Source of the DNA: Undibacter mobilis | GTDB lineage: Bacteria > Pseudomonadota > Alphaproteobacteria > Rhizobiales > Xanthobacteraceae | Direction: 5' to 3' | DNA length: 64,000 nt | Assembly (NCBI RefSeq): GCF_003367195.1 | Contig: NZ_QRGO01000001.1 | Span: 544,501-608,500 of the forward strand | Part shown: piece by piece, positions 36,856 through 44,034 of the stretch | Layout of the letters: each line of letters starts with the position of its first letter | How positions within the stretch are numbered: the stretch's first letter is position 1 | The notes under the pieces: generated by a model | What the model saw: the letters and a program-made list of their open reading frames with translations, nothing else | What the model was told of the DNA's origin: nothing | Database searches by the model: none | Program-made: the position numbers and the translations under genes

Positions 36856-38173
36856 CCTGACATCCGACGTTGCCAGAGCCATTCAAGCGCCGGCGGCGCA
36901 CGCATCGCGACCACGAAGAGTGCCGTTTTTCTCACGGCAATTGCAGCGGCTGCTGGCTCAGGTCACCTATGGCGATATCACCATCGTGCTACCGAACGGC
37001 GAAACGCTTCGCCGGCAGGCGTCCAGTCCGGGGCCTAGCGCCAAACTTGTGATCCGCCGCTGGCGCGCGATTTGGCGGCTGATCAACGGCGGCGAACTCG
37101 GATTTGCGGAGGCCTATATTGCCGGTGACTGGTGGACACCCAATCTTGCAGCGTTTCTGGAATTCGGCGCCCGCAATGACACCGGCATGCCGCACGCAAT
37201 ATCCGGCTCGCTGGTGCATCGCCTCATCGTACGGCTGCGGCATCTGAGAAACCGCAATACCCGACGCGGCAGCCGCCGCAACATTGCAGCGCATTACGAT
37301 CTCGGCAATGCGTTCTACAAACTATGGCTGGACCGCGGCATGCAATACTCCGCCGCGCTGTTCACGGACAACGACCAAACGCTCGAAGCCGCGCAGAACG
37401 CCAAGCTCGCACGTATTTTGCAACTTCTGGATATCAGCGGCGGTGAGCGCGTGCTGGAAATCGGCTGCGGCTGGGGCGCGTTGATGGACCGTCTCACGTC
37501 GCATTGCGATGTGACCGGCATCACGCTCTCTGCTGAACAACTCGCCTTCACCCGCGATCGCATCGCGGGAGCGCCGAATGCTCAGGCGCGGCTGCAGGAT
37601 TACCGCGACATCGCCGAAACCTTTGACCGCATCGTCTCGATCGAGATGATCGAAGCCGTCGGCGAGCGCTATTGGCCTGTCTATTTCGAGAAATTGCGCA
37701 GCGCTTTAGAACCTGGCGGGACGGTGCTTCTGCAGGCGATTACCATCGATGTGGCGCGCTTCGACAAGTATCGGCAGCAGCCCGACTTTATTCAACGCTA
37801 TATCTTCCCCGGCGGCGTATTGCCCACCGTCGACATCATCCGCCAGCAGGCGGCGGGCGCAGGCCTCGAACTGACGATACACCAGCCATTCGGTTCAAGC
37901 TACGCGCAAACGCTCGCCATCTGGCGCGAACGGTTTCTTATGGCCTGGCCGCAGATCAAGCAGCTCGGTTTTGACGACCGCTTCAAGCGGATGTGGCACT
38001 ATTATCTCTGCTATTGCGAGGCGGGCTTCCGTTCCGGCGCCATCGATGTGGGCTTTTTCAAATTCAAACCCGCTGTCGCCGACGCTGCGCGTTGCGGCCA
38101 GTTCATGACAGCGCCGGCGGCATCTGTGAGTGCTGCCAGAGCCGAAAAATCGAGCGTAAGGATCGCTCCTTAA
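36848..38173 (+). CDS. Cyclopropane-fatty-acid-synthase-like SAM methyltransferase
   Basis: About 441 residues from the ATG at 36848; the open frame extends upstream inside DUF1365 but without family character. It has HYDLGNAFYKLWLDRGMQYS, the SAM-binding motif VLEIGCGWGAL and RYIFPGGVLPTV, all typical of CFA synthases acting on membrane phospholipid acyl chains. Two bicarbonate-site residues of true cyclopropane synthases are changed: Cys to Ala (MQYSAALF instead of MQYSCAYW) and His to Gln (LLQAITID instead of LLHTIG). A methyl-transfer product other than a cyclopropane is possible. Confidence 0.88.
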   Translation: MTDLTSDVARAIQAPAAHASRPRRVPFFSRQLQRLLAQVTYGDITIVLPNGETLRRQASSPGPSAKLVIRRWRAIWRLINGGELGFAEAYIAGDWWTPNLAAFLEFGARNDTGMPHAISGSLVHRLIVRLRHLRNRNTRRGSRRNIAAHYDLGNAFYKLWLDRGMQYSAALFTDNDQTLEAAQNAKLARILQLLDISGGERVLEIGCGWGALMDRLTSHCDVTGITLSAEQLAFTRDRIAGAPNAQARLQDYRDIAETFDRIVSIEMIEAVGERYWPVYFEKLRSALEPGGTVLLQAITIDVARFDKYRQQPDFIQRYIFPGGVLPTVDIIRQQAAGAGLELTIHQPFGSSYAQTLAIWRERFLMAWPQIKQLGFDDRFKRMWHYYLCYCEAGFRSGAIDVGFFKFKPAVADAARCGQFMTAPAASVSAARAEKSSVRIAP

Positions 38174-38181
38174 TTGCAAGC

Positions 38182-38220
38182 CTTAACTGCACTCATTGAC
38201 CTTCACTGCACTCATTGAAC
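38182..38220. repeat. Two-copy 19-bp tandem repeat
   Basis: ACTGCACTCATTGA occurs at 38186-38199 and again at 38205-38218, within a 19-nt repeating unit. It lies between the convergent CFA-like gene and the ABC binding-protein gene. No function can be assigned. Confidence 0.7.
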
Positions 38221-38247
38221 CCGCGGCCAATAGCGGACGGAGAGACA

Positions 38248-38280
38248 GTTGCCGCGCAACAGTAACAGGCGCGCGGCAAC
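38248..38280. terminator. Bidirectional stem-loop between convergent genes
   Basis: GTTGCCGCGC (38248-38257) and GCGCGGCAAC (38271-38280) form a perfect 10-bp stem with a 13-nt loop, 6 nt from the end of the minus-strand gene and 75 nt past the CFA-like gene. There is no clear U tract. It probably ends or insulates transcription from both sides. Confidence 0.6.
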
Positions 38281-38286
38281 TTGAGG

Positions 38287-39357
38287 TCATGGCTTAAATA
38301 CGAAGCCAGGTTTAATCTCCACATCCGCGGGTATGGGCTGGAGGTCGGAGAACAGGTCCGGGTATGTCTTCATCACGCTGAGGATGAACTTAGGCTCGAT
38401 ATGCTTGTTCACATCGAACACCGACTTGATCACTCCCAGCCGTTGCAGCGTATCCTGAGCCTTCCACAGCGCACGATAATTATGTGCGGAAATGCGGCGG
38501 TCTACTTGCTGAATGTTATATTGCATCGCAGTCTCGGCCACGTCGAGCTTCAATCCGGGAATCCAGCGCGTACCGATACCGGCGGCCTGTTTGGGATTCT
38601 TACGCATCCACTGGTCGGCCTCCGACACGGCCGCCAGGAATTTCTCGATCGTCGGGCCATTCTTCTCCATCCACGGCCGCAGCGCGACATTGAAACCGAG
38701 ATAAGAAATGACGTCGCCGCCGCGAATCACCTCGATTGCGCCCGGCACATCCTTCATGCCGATCACCGGTGCCGGGTCCCAGCAGACGAACGCATCCACG
38801 CCTTTGGCAAGCAACGCCACCGTCATTTCCGGAGGCGGCGTGTTGACAAGCGTGACATCGGTGGGAGCGAGGCCCGCCTTCTCGAGCAAGCCGAGAATGT
38901 AGAGATGATTGATCGTGCCGAACGAGGTTGCGATCTTCTTGCCCTTAAGACTTTTTAGGTCGCCTTTAACGATGCCTGAATCCCCGTTGGCAACCAGCGC
39001 AAGCGTGGCATCAGATCCGAGTTTGGTGGCGTTGCCGCTAAAGTTGCCGAAGAACACAAGATCCATGCCGCGCAGAATGGCGCCGATGGAGGGCACGCCC
39101 GCCTGCACCATATCGGTTTCACCCGCCTGCAAAGCGTTGAGCGCATCGACGCCCGTGGCATAGGGGCGCGCGATGGTTACGTCGAGCCCGTATTTCTCGA
39201 AGAAGCCGCGCTCGACCGCAATTGGCAGCGCCAGCATGTCTACCGCAGCGACCATGCCGACCTTGAGTTTTACCGGATCCTTGGCCTGAGCCAGTGCCGG
39301 CGATGGCAACAGCAGCAAGGCGAAAAGCAGCGTCATCATCCGTCGCATCTCATTCAC
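38287..39357 (-). CDS. ABC transporter substrate-binding protein (NMT1/SsuA-like)
   Basis: A 356-residue binding protein with a Sec signal peptide (LLFALLLLPSPALAQA) and the NMT1/SsuA-type fold (VERGFFEKYGLDVTIA, ALQAGETDMVQAGVPS). Such proteins bind sulfonates, nitrate, pyrimidine precursors or aromatic acids; the ligand here cannot be told from sequence. It is the last gene of a six-gene operon in which each gene overlaps or nearly touches the next. Confidence 0.9.
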   Translation of the reverse strand: MNEMRRMMTLLFALLLLPSPALAQAKDPVKLKVGMVAAVDMLALPIAVERGFFEKYGLDVTIARPYATGVDALNALQAGETDMVQAGVPSIGAILRGMDLVFFGNFSGNATKLGSDATLALVANGDSGIVKGDLKSLKGKKIATSFGTINHLYILGLLEKAGLAPTDVTLVNTPPPEMTVALLAKGVDAFVCWDPAPVIGMKDVPGAIEVIRGGDVISYLGFNVALRPWMEKNGPTIEKFLAAVSEADQWMRKNPKQAAGIGTRWIPGLKLDVAETAMQYNIQQVDRRISAHNYRALWKAQDTLQRLGVIKSVFDVNKHIEPKFILSVMKTYPDLFSDLQPIPADVEIKPGFVFKP

Positions 39358-39677
39358 CCTCCAGGTTGAAGCGGCTCGACGCGCGTAACCCAGTAAGGAC
39401 GGGCGACGGTTGTCAGGTCCGCTCGTTTCACTCCACGAACTTCAACGGCATTTTCTTGTGTTCCAGACACCCTGCCATAGGTCTGGAACAGCTGAACGTG
39501 GAAACGCTCCGGCGGGAACGGCAGGGTAATCAGCACGTTTACTTTTTCCGGAGCGTTTCCAAAGTCGGCAATCTTGCGCGGCGCTGCGATTGTGAGCCAA
39601 AGCTGCCAAGCAATGTAGCAGCCGGCCACCGCCAGCAGGATGTGCGCCTTTCGCGATTTGAGGGCGTCGCGCAACAT
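39354..39677 (-). CDS. Small single-helix membrane protein in the ABC operon, unknown
   Basis: I do not recognise this 107-residue protein. It has one hydrophobic helix at about residues 11-31 (HILLAVAGCYIAWQLWLTIA) and a soluble, probably periplasmic, remainder rich in beta-type residues (VLITLPFPPERFHVQLFQTY). It lies between the ATPase gene (3-nt gap) and the binding-protein gene (4-nt overlap), so it is surely co-expressed. A docking or accessory role for the importer is plausible but unproven. Confidence 0.75.
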   Translation of the reverse strand: MLRDALKSRKAHILLAVAGCYIAWQLWLTIAAPRKIADFGNAPEKVNVLITLPFPPERFHVQLFQTYGRVSGTQENAVEVRGVKRADLTTVARPYWVTRVEPLQPGG

Positions 39678-39680
39678 GAC

Positions 39681-40439
39681 TCACGCCGATCTCACGAGTT
39701 GGAGAACGCGGCCAGTCAGAGATTTGAACCGATCGTTTTCGTTGAGATCGTCCCAGACACGAGGCCGCGGCAGGTCCACGGCGATCTCGTCGAGTACCCG
39801 GCCCTTTGACAGCGCCACAACTCGATTGGCGAGAAAAACAGCCTCGGCAACGTCATGGGTAATGAAGATGACCGTCGGCCGTTTCGCTTCCCATATCCGC
39901 GTCAATTCCTCTTGCAATGTCATGCGGGTTTGCGCATCCACGCTGGCGAAGGGCTCGTCCATCAACAAAACGTCCGGCTCGTTGGCGAGCGCCCGCGCCA
40001 CGCCAACACGCTGCTGCATACCGCCGGATAGCTCGTTGGGATAACGCCCTGCAGCTTCTGAAAGCTTGGCGAGCGCGAGATATTCACGCGCGATCTTCTC
40101 GCGCTCCGCCCGGCCAACGCCGCGCATTTTTGGTCCGAACGCGACATTTTCTAGGACGGTCCGCCACGGAAACAGCGCGAAAGACTGAAATACCACGCCG
40201 CGATCTGGCCCCGGCCCTTTTACAGGCTTGCCACCGACAAGAATTTCCCCGCTGGAGTGCGGGATGAAGCCGGCGATCAGGTTGAGGATGGTCGACTTGC
40301 CACAGCCCGACGGGCCCACAATGGAGATGAAGTCGCCCTCGGCCACGCTCAGCGAAACATCGTGCACGGCCGTCACCTGCGTGCCGGCATAGGCGTCGAA
40401 GTAGGTCTTTGACAGATTGCGAATGACCAGATTCTTCAT
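39681..40439 (-). CDS. ABC transporter ATP-binding protein (SsuB/TauB-like)
   Basis: About 252 residues from the ATG at 40439 (MKNLVIRNLSKTYF). The open frame continues for another 260 codons upstream, but that stretch is out of frame with the permease and has no family character. Walker A is GPSGCGKST, signature LSGGMQQRVGVARAL and Walker B VLLMDEPFASVD. It drives import with the two permeases upstream, overlapping the nearer one by 4 nt. Confidence 0.93.
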   Translation of the reverse strand: MKNLVIRNLSKTYFDAYAGTQVTAVHDVSLSVAEGDFISIVGPSGCGKSTILNLIAGFIPHSSGEILVGGKPVKGPGPDRGVVFQSFALFPWRTVLENVAFGPKMRGVGRAEREKIAREYLALAKLSEAAGRYPNELSGGMQQRVGVARALANEPDVLLMDEPFASVDAQTRMTLQEELTRIWEAKRPTVIFITHDVAEAVFLANRVVALSKGRVLDEIAVDLPRPRVWDDLNENDRFKSLTGRVLQLVRSA

Positions 40440-41245
40440 CGCGTCACCAGCCCCCAGCGTTGCCCGGTGGCTCGTTCGACCGGCGCCAGGATCCAGCTGT
40501 CGACGATGTACCAGAGGATCCCGAGGATAATCATTCCAAGCAGTATCTCGACCACCGAGCCGGCGCGCCGCGCATCGAACATCAGAAAGCCGATGCCGCT
40601 GGTGCCGACGATGATCTCGGTTGCGATCAGTGCGCGCCAGCCGTAGCCAAGGCCGTTGCGTAACCCGGTCATGATGTTGGGAAGCGCGCCGGGCAATATC
40701 ACTTCCCAGACCATTCGGGCGCGCGAGGCTCCGAGGCTCAGAGCAGCCCGATGCATGGTAATCGGGATCGAGCGCACGCCCAGTACCGTGTTGAGGACCA
40801 CGGGGAAGATCACTGTGTAGACTATGACAACGGTCATGGTGACGAGACCGTAACCGAACCAAATCACGAGGATCGGCAGCCATGCGATGTCGCCAATGGC
40901 CTGGAAGAACAGCAACAGCGGCCAGAGCGCACGGTGCGCTCGCGGGCTGAGCCCTACCAAGATGCCGAGTGGAACGCCGAGCGCAACGCCCCAGAACGTG
41001 CCGACAGCAAGGCGCACCACGCTGTCTTGCAAGTACTCGGGAAGGATGCCCGTATAAACCAGCGAACGGAACGAATGCATGACCTCCCCAGGTCCTGGCA
41101 GGAAGACGCGTGGAAATATCTGTAGCTCGGAGATGATCCACCAGGCTGCGATCACGGGCAGGAACGGCGCAATGGAGCCGATCGATGGCCAGCGCGCCGT
41201 CAGGCGCACGTAGTGGCTCCATAGCTTGAGCGGAAATTCCATCAT
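40436..41245 (-). CDS. ABC transporter permease (SsuC/TauC-like), second
   Basis: About 269 residues from ATGATG at 41245, chosen because it gives a 4-nt ATGA overlap with the preceding permease gene; the longer frame to 41692 is a shadow. It has about six hydrophobic segments and the EAA loop RAALSLGASRARMVWEVILP. It pairs with the ATPase downstream. Confidence 0.93.
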   Translation of the reverse strand: MMEFPLKLWSHYVRLTARWPSIGSIAPFLPVIAAWWIISELQIFPRVFLPGPGEVMHSFRSLVYTGILPEYLQDSVVRLAVGTFWGVALGVPLGILVGLSPRAHRALWPLLLFFQAIGDIAWLPILVIWFGYGLVTMTVVIVYTVIFPVVLNTVLGVRSIPITMHRAALSLGASRARMVWEVILPGALPNIMTGLRNGLGYGWRALIATEIIVGTSGIGFLMFDARRAGSVVEILLGMIILGILWYIVDSWILAPVERATGQRWGLVTR

Positions 41246-42018
41246 GCGCGCTGCACCATTCCCCAGCGCTCGATCGTGCTGCGCTCGATCGGTGCCAGCA
41301 ACAGTCGGTCGAGCATCAGCCACAGGACGCCGATGATGACCATGCCGAGGACAATCACCTCGGTCTTGTAGTAGTCGCGCGCCACAAAGAGCATGTAACC
41401 AAGCCCCGCATTGGTGGCGATCATCTCGGCCGCGATCAAGCCGCGCCAGGCAAAGCCCAGTCCGGTGCGTATACCGGTGACGATGTTGGGAAGCGCGCCG
41501 GGCAGCAGTACCTCGGTCAACATCGCCCATCGGCTTGCACCGAGCGATGCGGCCGCGTTGCGCACATGTAGGGGAATGGTCGAGACGCCGAGCAGAGTGT
41601 TGTACGTCACGATGAAGAACACGGCATTGAAGATGACGAAAGTGATGGCGCCAAAGCCATAGCCGAACCACAACGTCGCGATGGGGATCCACGCGATGCC
41701 TGCTAGCACCGAGAAAAACCTGAACAACGGCGTCAGGAATGCGGAAACAACAGGACTGATGCCCATTGCCACACCCATCGGAATGGCGACCAAGAGCGCA
41801 AGCACCGTGCCGACCGCGACACGCAGGAGGCTCGCGCCAATGTGCTGAATAAGAGTGCCGTCCTGTATTCCCTCAACTCCAGCCCGAACCACAGAGATAA
41901 GGTGGGGAAACAGCCGAGGATTGACGTCGAAGTAAGGCACCAGAACAGCCCAAAGGACGAGCAGCACTGCAAAGGGAGCGCAAAACCAAAGCACTGAAGA
42001 GAACCAGTGTCGCTTCAT
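41242..42018 (-). CDS. ABC transporter permease (SsuC/TauC-like), first
   Basis: A 258-residue permease with about six hydrophobic segments and the EAA loop NAAASLGASRWAMLTEVLLP. It resembles its downstream partner closely in the loop region, so the channel is a heterodimer formed by gene duplication, whereas most SsuC/TauC importers use two copies of one permease. It overlaps the GntR gene by 4 nt. Confidence 0.92.
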   Translation of the reverse strand: MKRHWFSSVLWFCAPFAVLLVLWAVLVPYFDVNPRLFPHLISVVRAGVEGIQDGTLIQHIGASLLRVAVGTVLALLVAIPMGVAMGISPVVSAFLTPLFRFFSVLAGIAWIPIATLWFGYGFGAITFVIFNAVFFIVTYNTLLGVSTIPLHVRNAAASLGASRWAMLTEVLLPGALPNIVTGIRTGLGFAWRGLIAAEMIATNAGLGYMLFVARDYYKTEVIVLGMVIIGVLWLMLDRLLLAPIERSTIERWGMVQRA

Positions 42019-42842
42019 TGCCTTTGCCTCAGGTCATAAGGATCGCTTCGACGAGCTTGCCGACGCCGCGGTCCATTACTTCGCTTGGCCAATTTGGATT
42101 GGGTGTAGCCAAGGACCTGCTCCATGGCGTTGCGAGCTTTTTCGGCGTCGCCTTCTTCGATGGCGCGGGCCGTGGCGGCATGATTGGGAATATTATCTTC
42201 GAACCAGCCATCGACTCTGTCGACCGCGACGACGAAAACCGCGCTCAGAATCGTGTCGATGGCGCCACGGAAGCCTTGCAATACCGGATTGTGCGTGGCG
42301 TCCAGAATAGCGAGGTGAAAGGCCTTGTCCGCGGCGGTTGCGCTGATTTGACTGTCGGCGCTTTCCATTGCTCGCAGGGCTGAACTAATCCGCTGCCGGT
42401 CTGCTTTAGTTGCACGCGCGGCAGCAAGCGCAGCGGCGGCTGGCTCAATGATCGAGCGAACTTCCTGGACGGCCAATAGCAATTGGACGTCGGGCTTGTC
42501 CTGGCCGATCAGCCAACTCAACACGTCGCGATCAAGCAGGCTCCAATCGCGCCGCGGCAATACGCGGGTGCCGTGGCGGGGCTGAACGCTGATGAGTCCT
42601 TTGCCTGACAGCGTTTTGATTGCCTCACGAATCACGCCGCGACCCACGCCGAAGCGGATTTCGAGGTCGTTTTCCGGGGGCAGTACCGCGCCGGCCGGAA
42701 TGATTTCTTGGGCGATCTCGCAGCCGAGTGTCGTCAGCACCGCGTGGATACGGCGCGGCTTCGAGCGCTTTCCGCCGGATTTGGCGCGCTTGGTACGCAC
42801 GAAATGTTCGCTCCCCGCCGTCAGTTCTGGGCTGACTGGCAC
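42015..42842 (-). CDS. GntR-family (FCD) transcriptional regulator of the ABC operon
   Basis: This 275-residue regulator begins at a GTG (42842); the first 30 residues are basic and not conserved. A winged helix follows (LEIRFGVGRGVIREAIKTLS), then an FCD ligand domain (EVRSIIEPAAAALAA, AFHLAILDATHNPVLQ). It is translated together with the importer genes by a 4-nt overlap, so it is likely to sense the imported compound. Upstream (42843-43026) the 8-mer CATCCGAT occurs twice. Confidence 0.9.
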   Translation of the reverse strand: MPVSPELTAGSEHFVRTKRAKSGGKRSKPRRIHAVLTTLGCEIAQEIIPAGAVLPPENDLEIRFGVGRGVIREAIKTLSGKGLISVQPRHGTRVLPRRDWSLLDRDVLSWLIGQDKPDVQLLLAVQEVRSIIEPAAAALAAARATKADRQRISSALRAMESADSQISATAADKAFHLAILDATHNPVLQGFRGAIDTILSAVFVVAVDRVDGWFEDNIPNHAATARAIEEGDAEKARNAMEQVLGYTQSKLAKRSNGPRRRQARRSDPYDLRQRQ

Positions 42843-43026
42843 TTCAAAATATACATCGATTCAATTACCGGTGCAATCATCCGATATTAAACATCCGATG
42901 AATGAGTTATCGTGCAATGCAACAAATTGCGAAGGTCGCATACCCGGAGCGCATCTCCATGCGCACTTTGCCGAGTCAAAAACGATCGCAAAAGTTCGAT
43001 GAATTAAGCGCAGCGGATGAACTGCG

Positions 43027-43306
43027 ATGAGTGTCAATGCGAAGGAGGTGCAAGGACCGGAAGCCCCCCCGATTGGTTACGAGCTCGAACGCGCCGCTGG
43101 TTACGCCCAGGCCGAAAAGTCTAAGGCGACACAGAAAGCCTATATGAGCGATTTCCGGCACTTCGGCTTGTGTGGGTGCAGGAGCGCGGCCTGCGCATCC
43201 TCCCGGCTTTGCCTGAGACCATCGCGGCTTATCTGGTCGACCAGGCTGCACGCGACGCCAAGCCCTCGACGCTCGGCCGGCGCGCCGTGCACATCTCTGG
43301 CGTTAG
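43027..43306 (+). pseudogene. Truncated, frameshifted tyrosine recombinase (integrase) N-terminus
   Basis: The reading frame from 43027 gives EKSKATQKAYMSDFRHF, then near 43165 the frame shifts by one and continues in another frame as WVQERGLRILPALPETIAAY and LVDQAARDAKPSTLGRRAV. Together these are the SAM-like core-binding domain of a phage-type integrase. The catalytic domain is missing: the fragment runs straight into the 3' end of the Liv ATPase gene on the other strand. It is dead and marks an old mobile-element boundary. Confidence 0.85.
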
Positions 43307-44034
43307 CCTTTTCCGCCGAGGTAGGCGTGCTCGAGCTGAGCCACGATATCGGGCTCGCTGGTGGACGCCTCGAAGACGATACGGCCCTGCGTCAAGGCGT
43401 AGACCCGGTTGGCCGTCGCCAGGGCTTTTTCGATCAACTGCTCGACCAGCAGTACCGCCGTGCCCGCGCTCGCCAAGCGGCCGAGCACGTTTAACACGCG
43501 ATCCACGAGGATCGGCGACAGGCCGGCCGACGGTTCATCGAGCATCAGGAGCCGCGGCCGCTGCACGAGGCCCTGCGCCACGGCCAGCATTTGCTGCTGA
43601 CCACCGCTCAGCGCGGCACCCTTTTCATGCCGCTTCGCCGCGATTTCGGGAAAGTACTCGAGAGCTTCCTCGATCCGGGCGGCGCGTTCCGCGCGCGGCA
43701 GGTAATAGCCGGCCAGCAACAGGTTGTCGGTGACGCTCAGTTGCGTGAAGACGCGGTGGCCTTCGATGACATGGGCGACGCCCGCCCGCACCATCGCACG
43801 GGCATCCGAGCCCCGCACATCACGGCCGTCGAGCCGGATCGTGCCATCGCTCGCCGGCAGCAGACCGGAGATGGTGCGCAGCAAGGTCGTCTTGCCGGCG
43901 CCGTTGGGGCCGAGCAGCGCCACCACCTCGCCCTTACCGATGGCCAGGCTGACGCCATGCAGCACGCCGATCTTGCCATAGCCGCTGGCGAGGTCCTTCA
44001 CTTCGATCAGCGTTTCAGCCGCCGAGATAGGCAC
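43303..44034 (-). CDS. livF: Branched-chain-type ABC transporter ATP-binding protein LivF
   Basis: A 243-residue ATPase with Walker A GPNGAGKTT, signature LSGGQQQMLAVAQGL and Walker B LLMLDEPSAGLSP. It pairs with the LivG-type domain of the neighbouring fused protein. Its start overlaps that gene by 20 nt. The family imports amino acids, but also urea, amides and aromatic acids. Its 3' end touches the integrase fragment. Confidence 0.93.
   Translation of the reverse strand: MPISAAETLIEVKDLASGYGKIGVLHGVSLAIGKGEVVALLGPNGAGKTTLLRTISGLLPASDGTIRLDGRDVRGSDARAMVRAGVAHVIEGHRVFTQLSVTDNLLLAGYYLPRAERAARIEEALEYFPEIAAKRHEKGAALSGGQQQMLAVAQGLVQRPRLLMLDEPSAGLSPILVDRVLNVLGRLASAGTAVLLVEQLIEKALATANRVYALTQGRIVFEASTSEPDIVAQLEHAYLGGKG

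Noticed and set aside
39681..41222. 513-residue reading as one fused protein
   Set aside because: Only the C-terminal half (from 40439) is an ABC ATPase. The N-terminal half is an out-of-frame reading of the permease gene.
43028..43303. Tail of the island marked by a copy of the tRNA-Phe 3' end (att site)
   Set aside because: I looked for the tRNA 3' sequence (GCCCAGGGGCGGGATCG) near 43 kb and did not find it; the left boundary may be deleted or further left.
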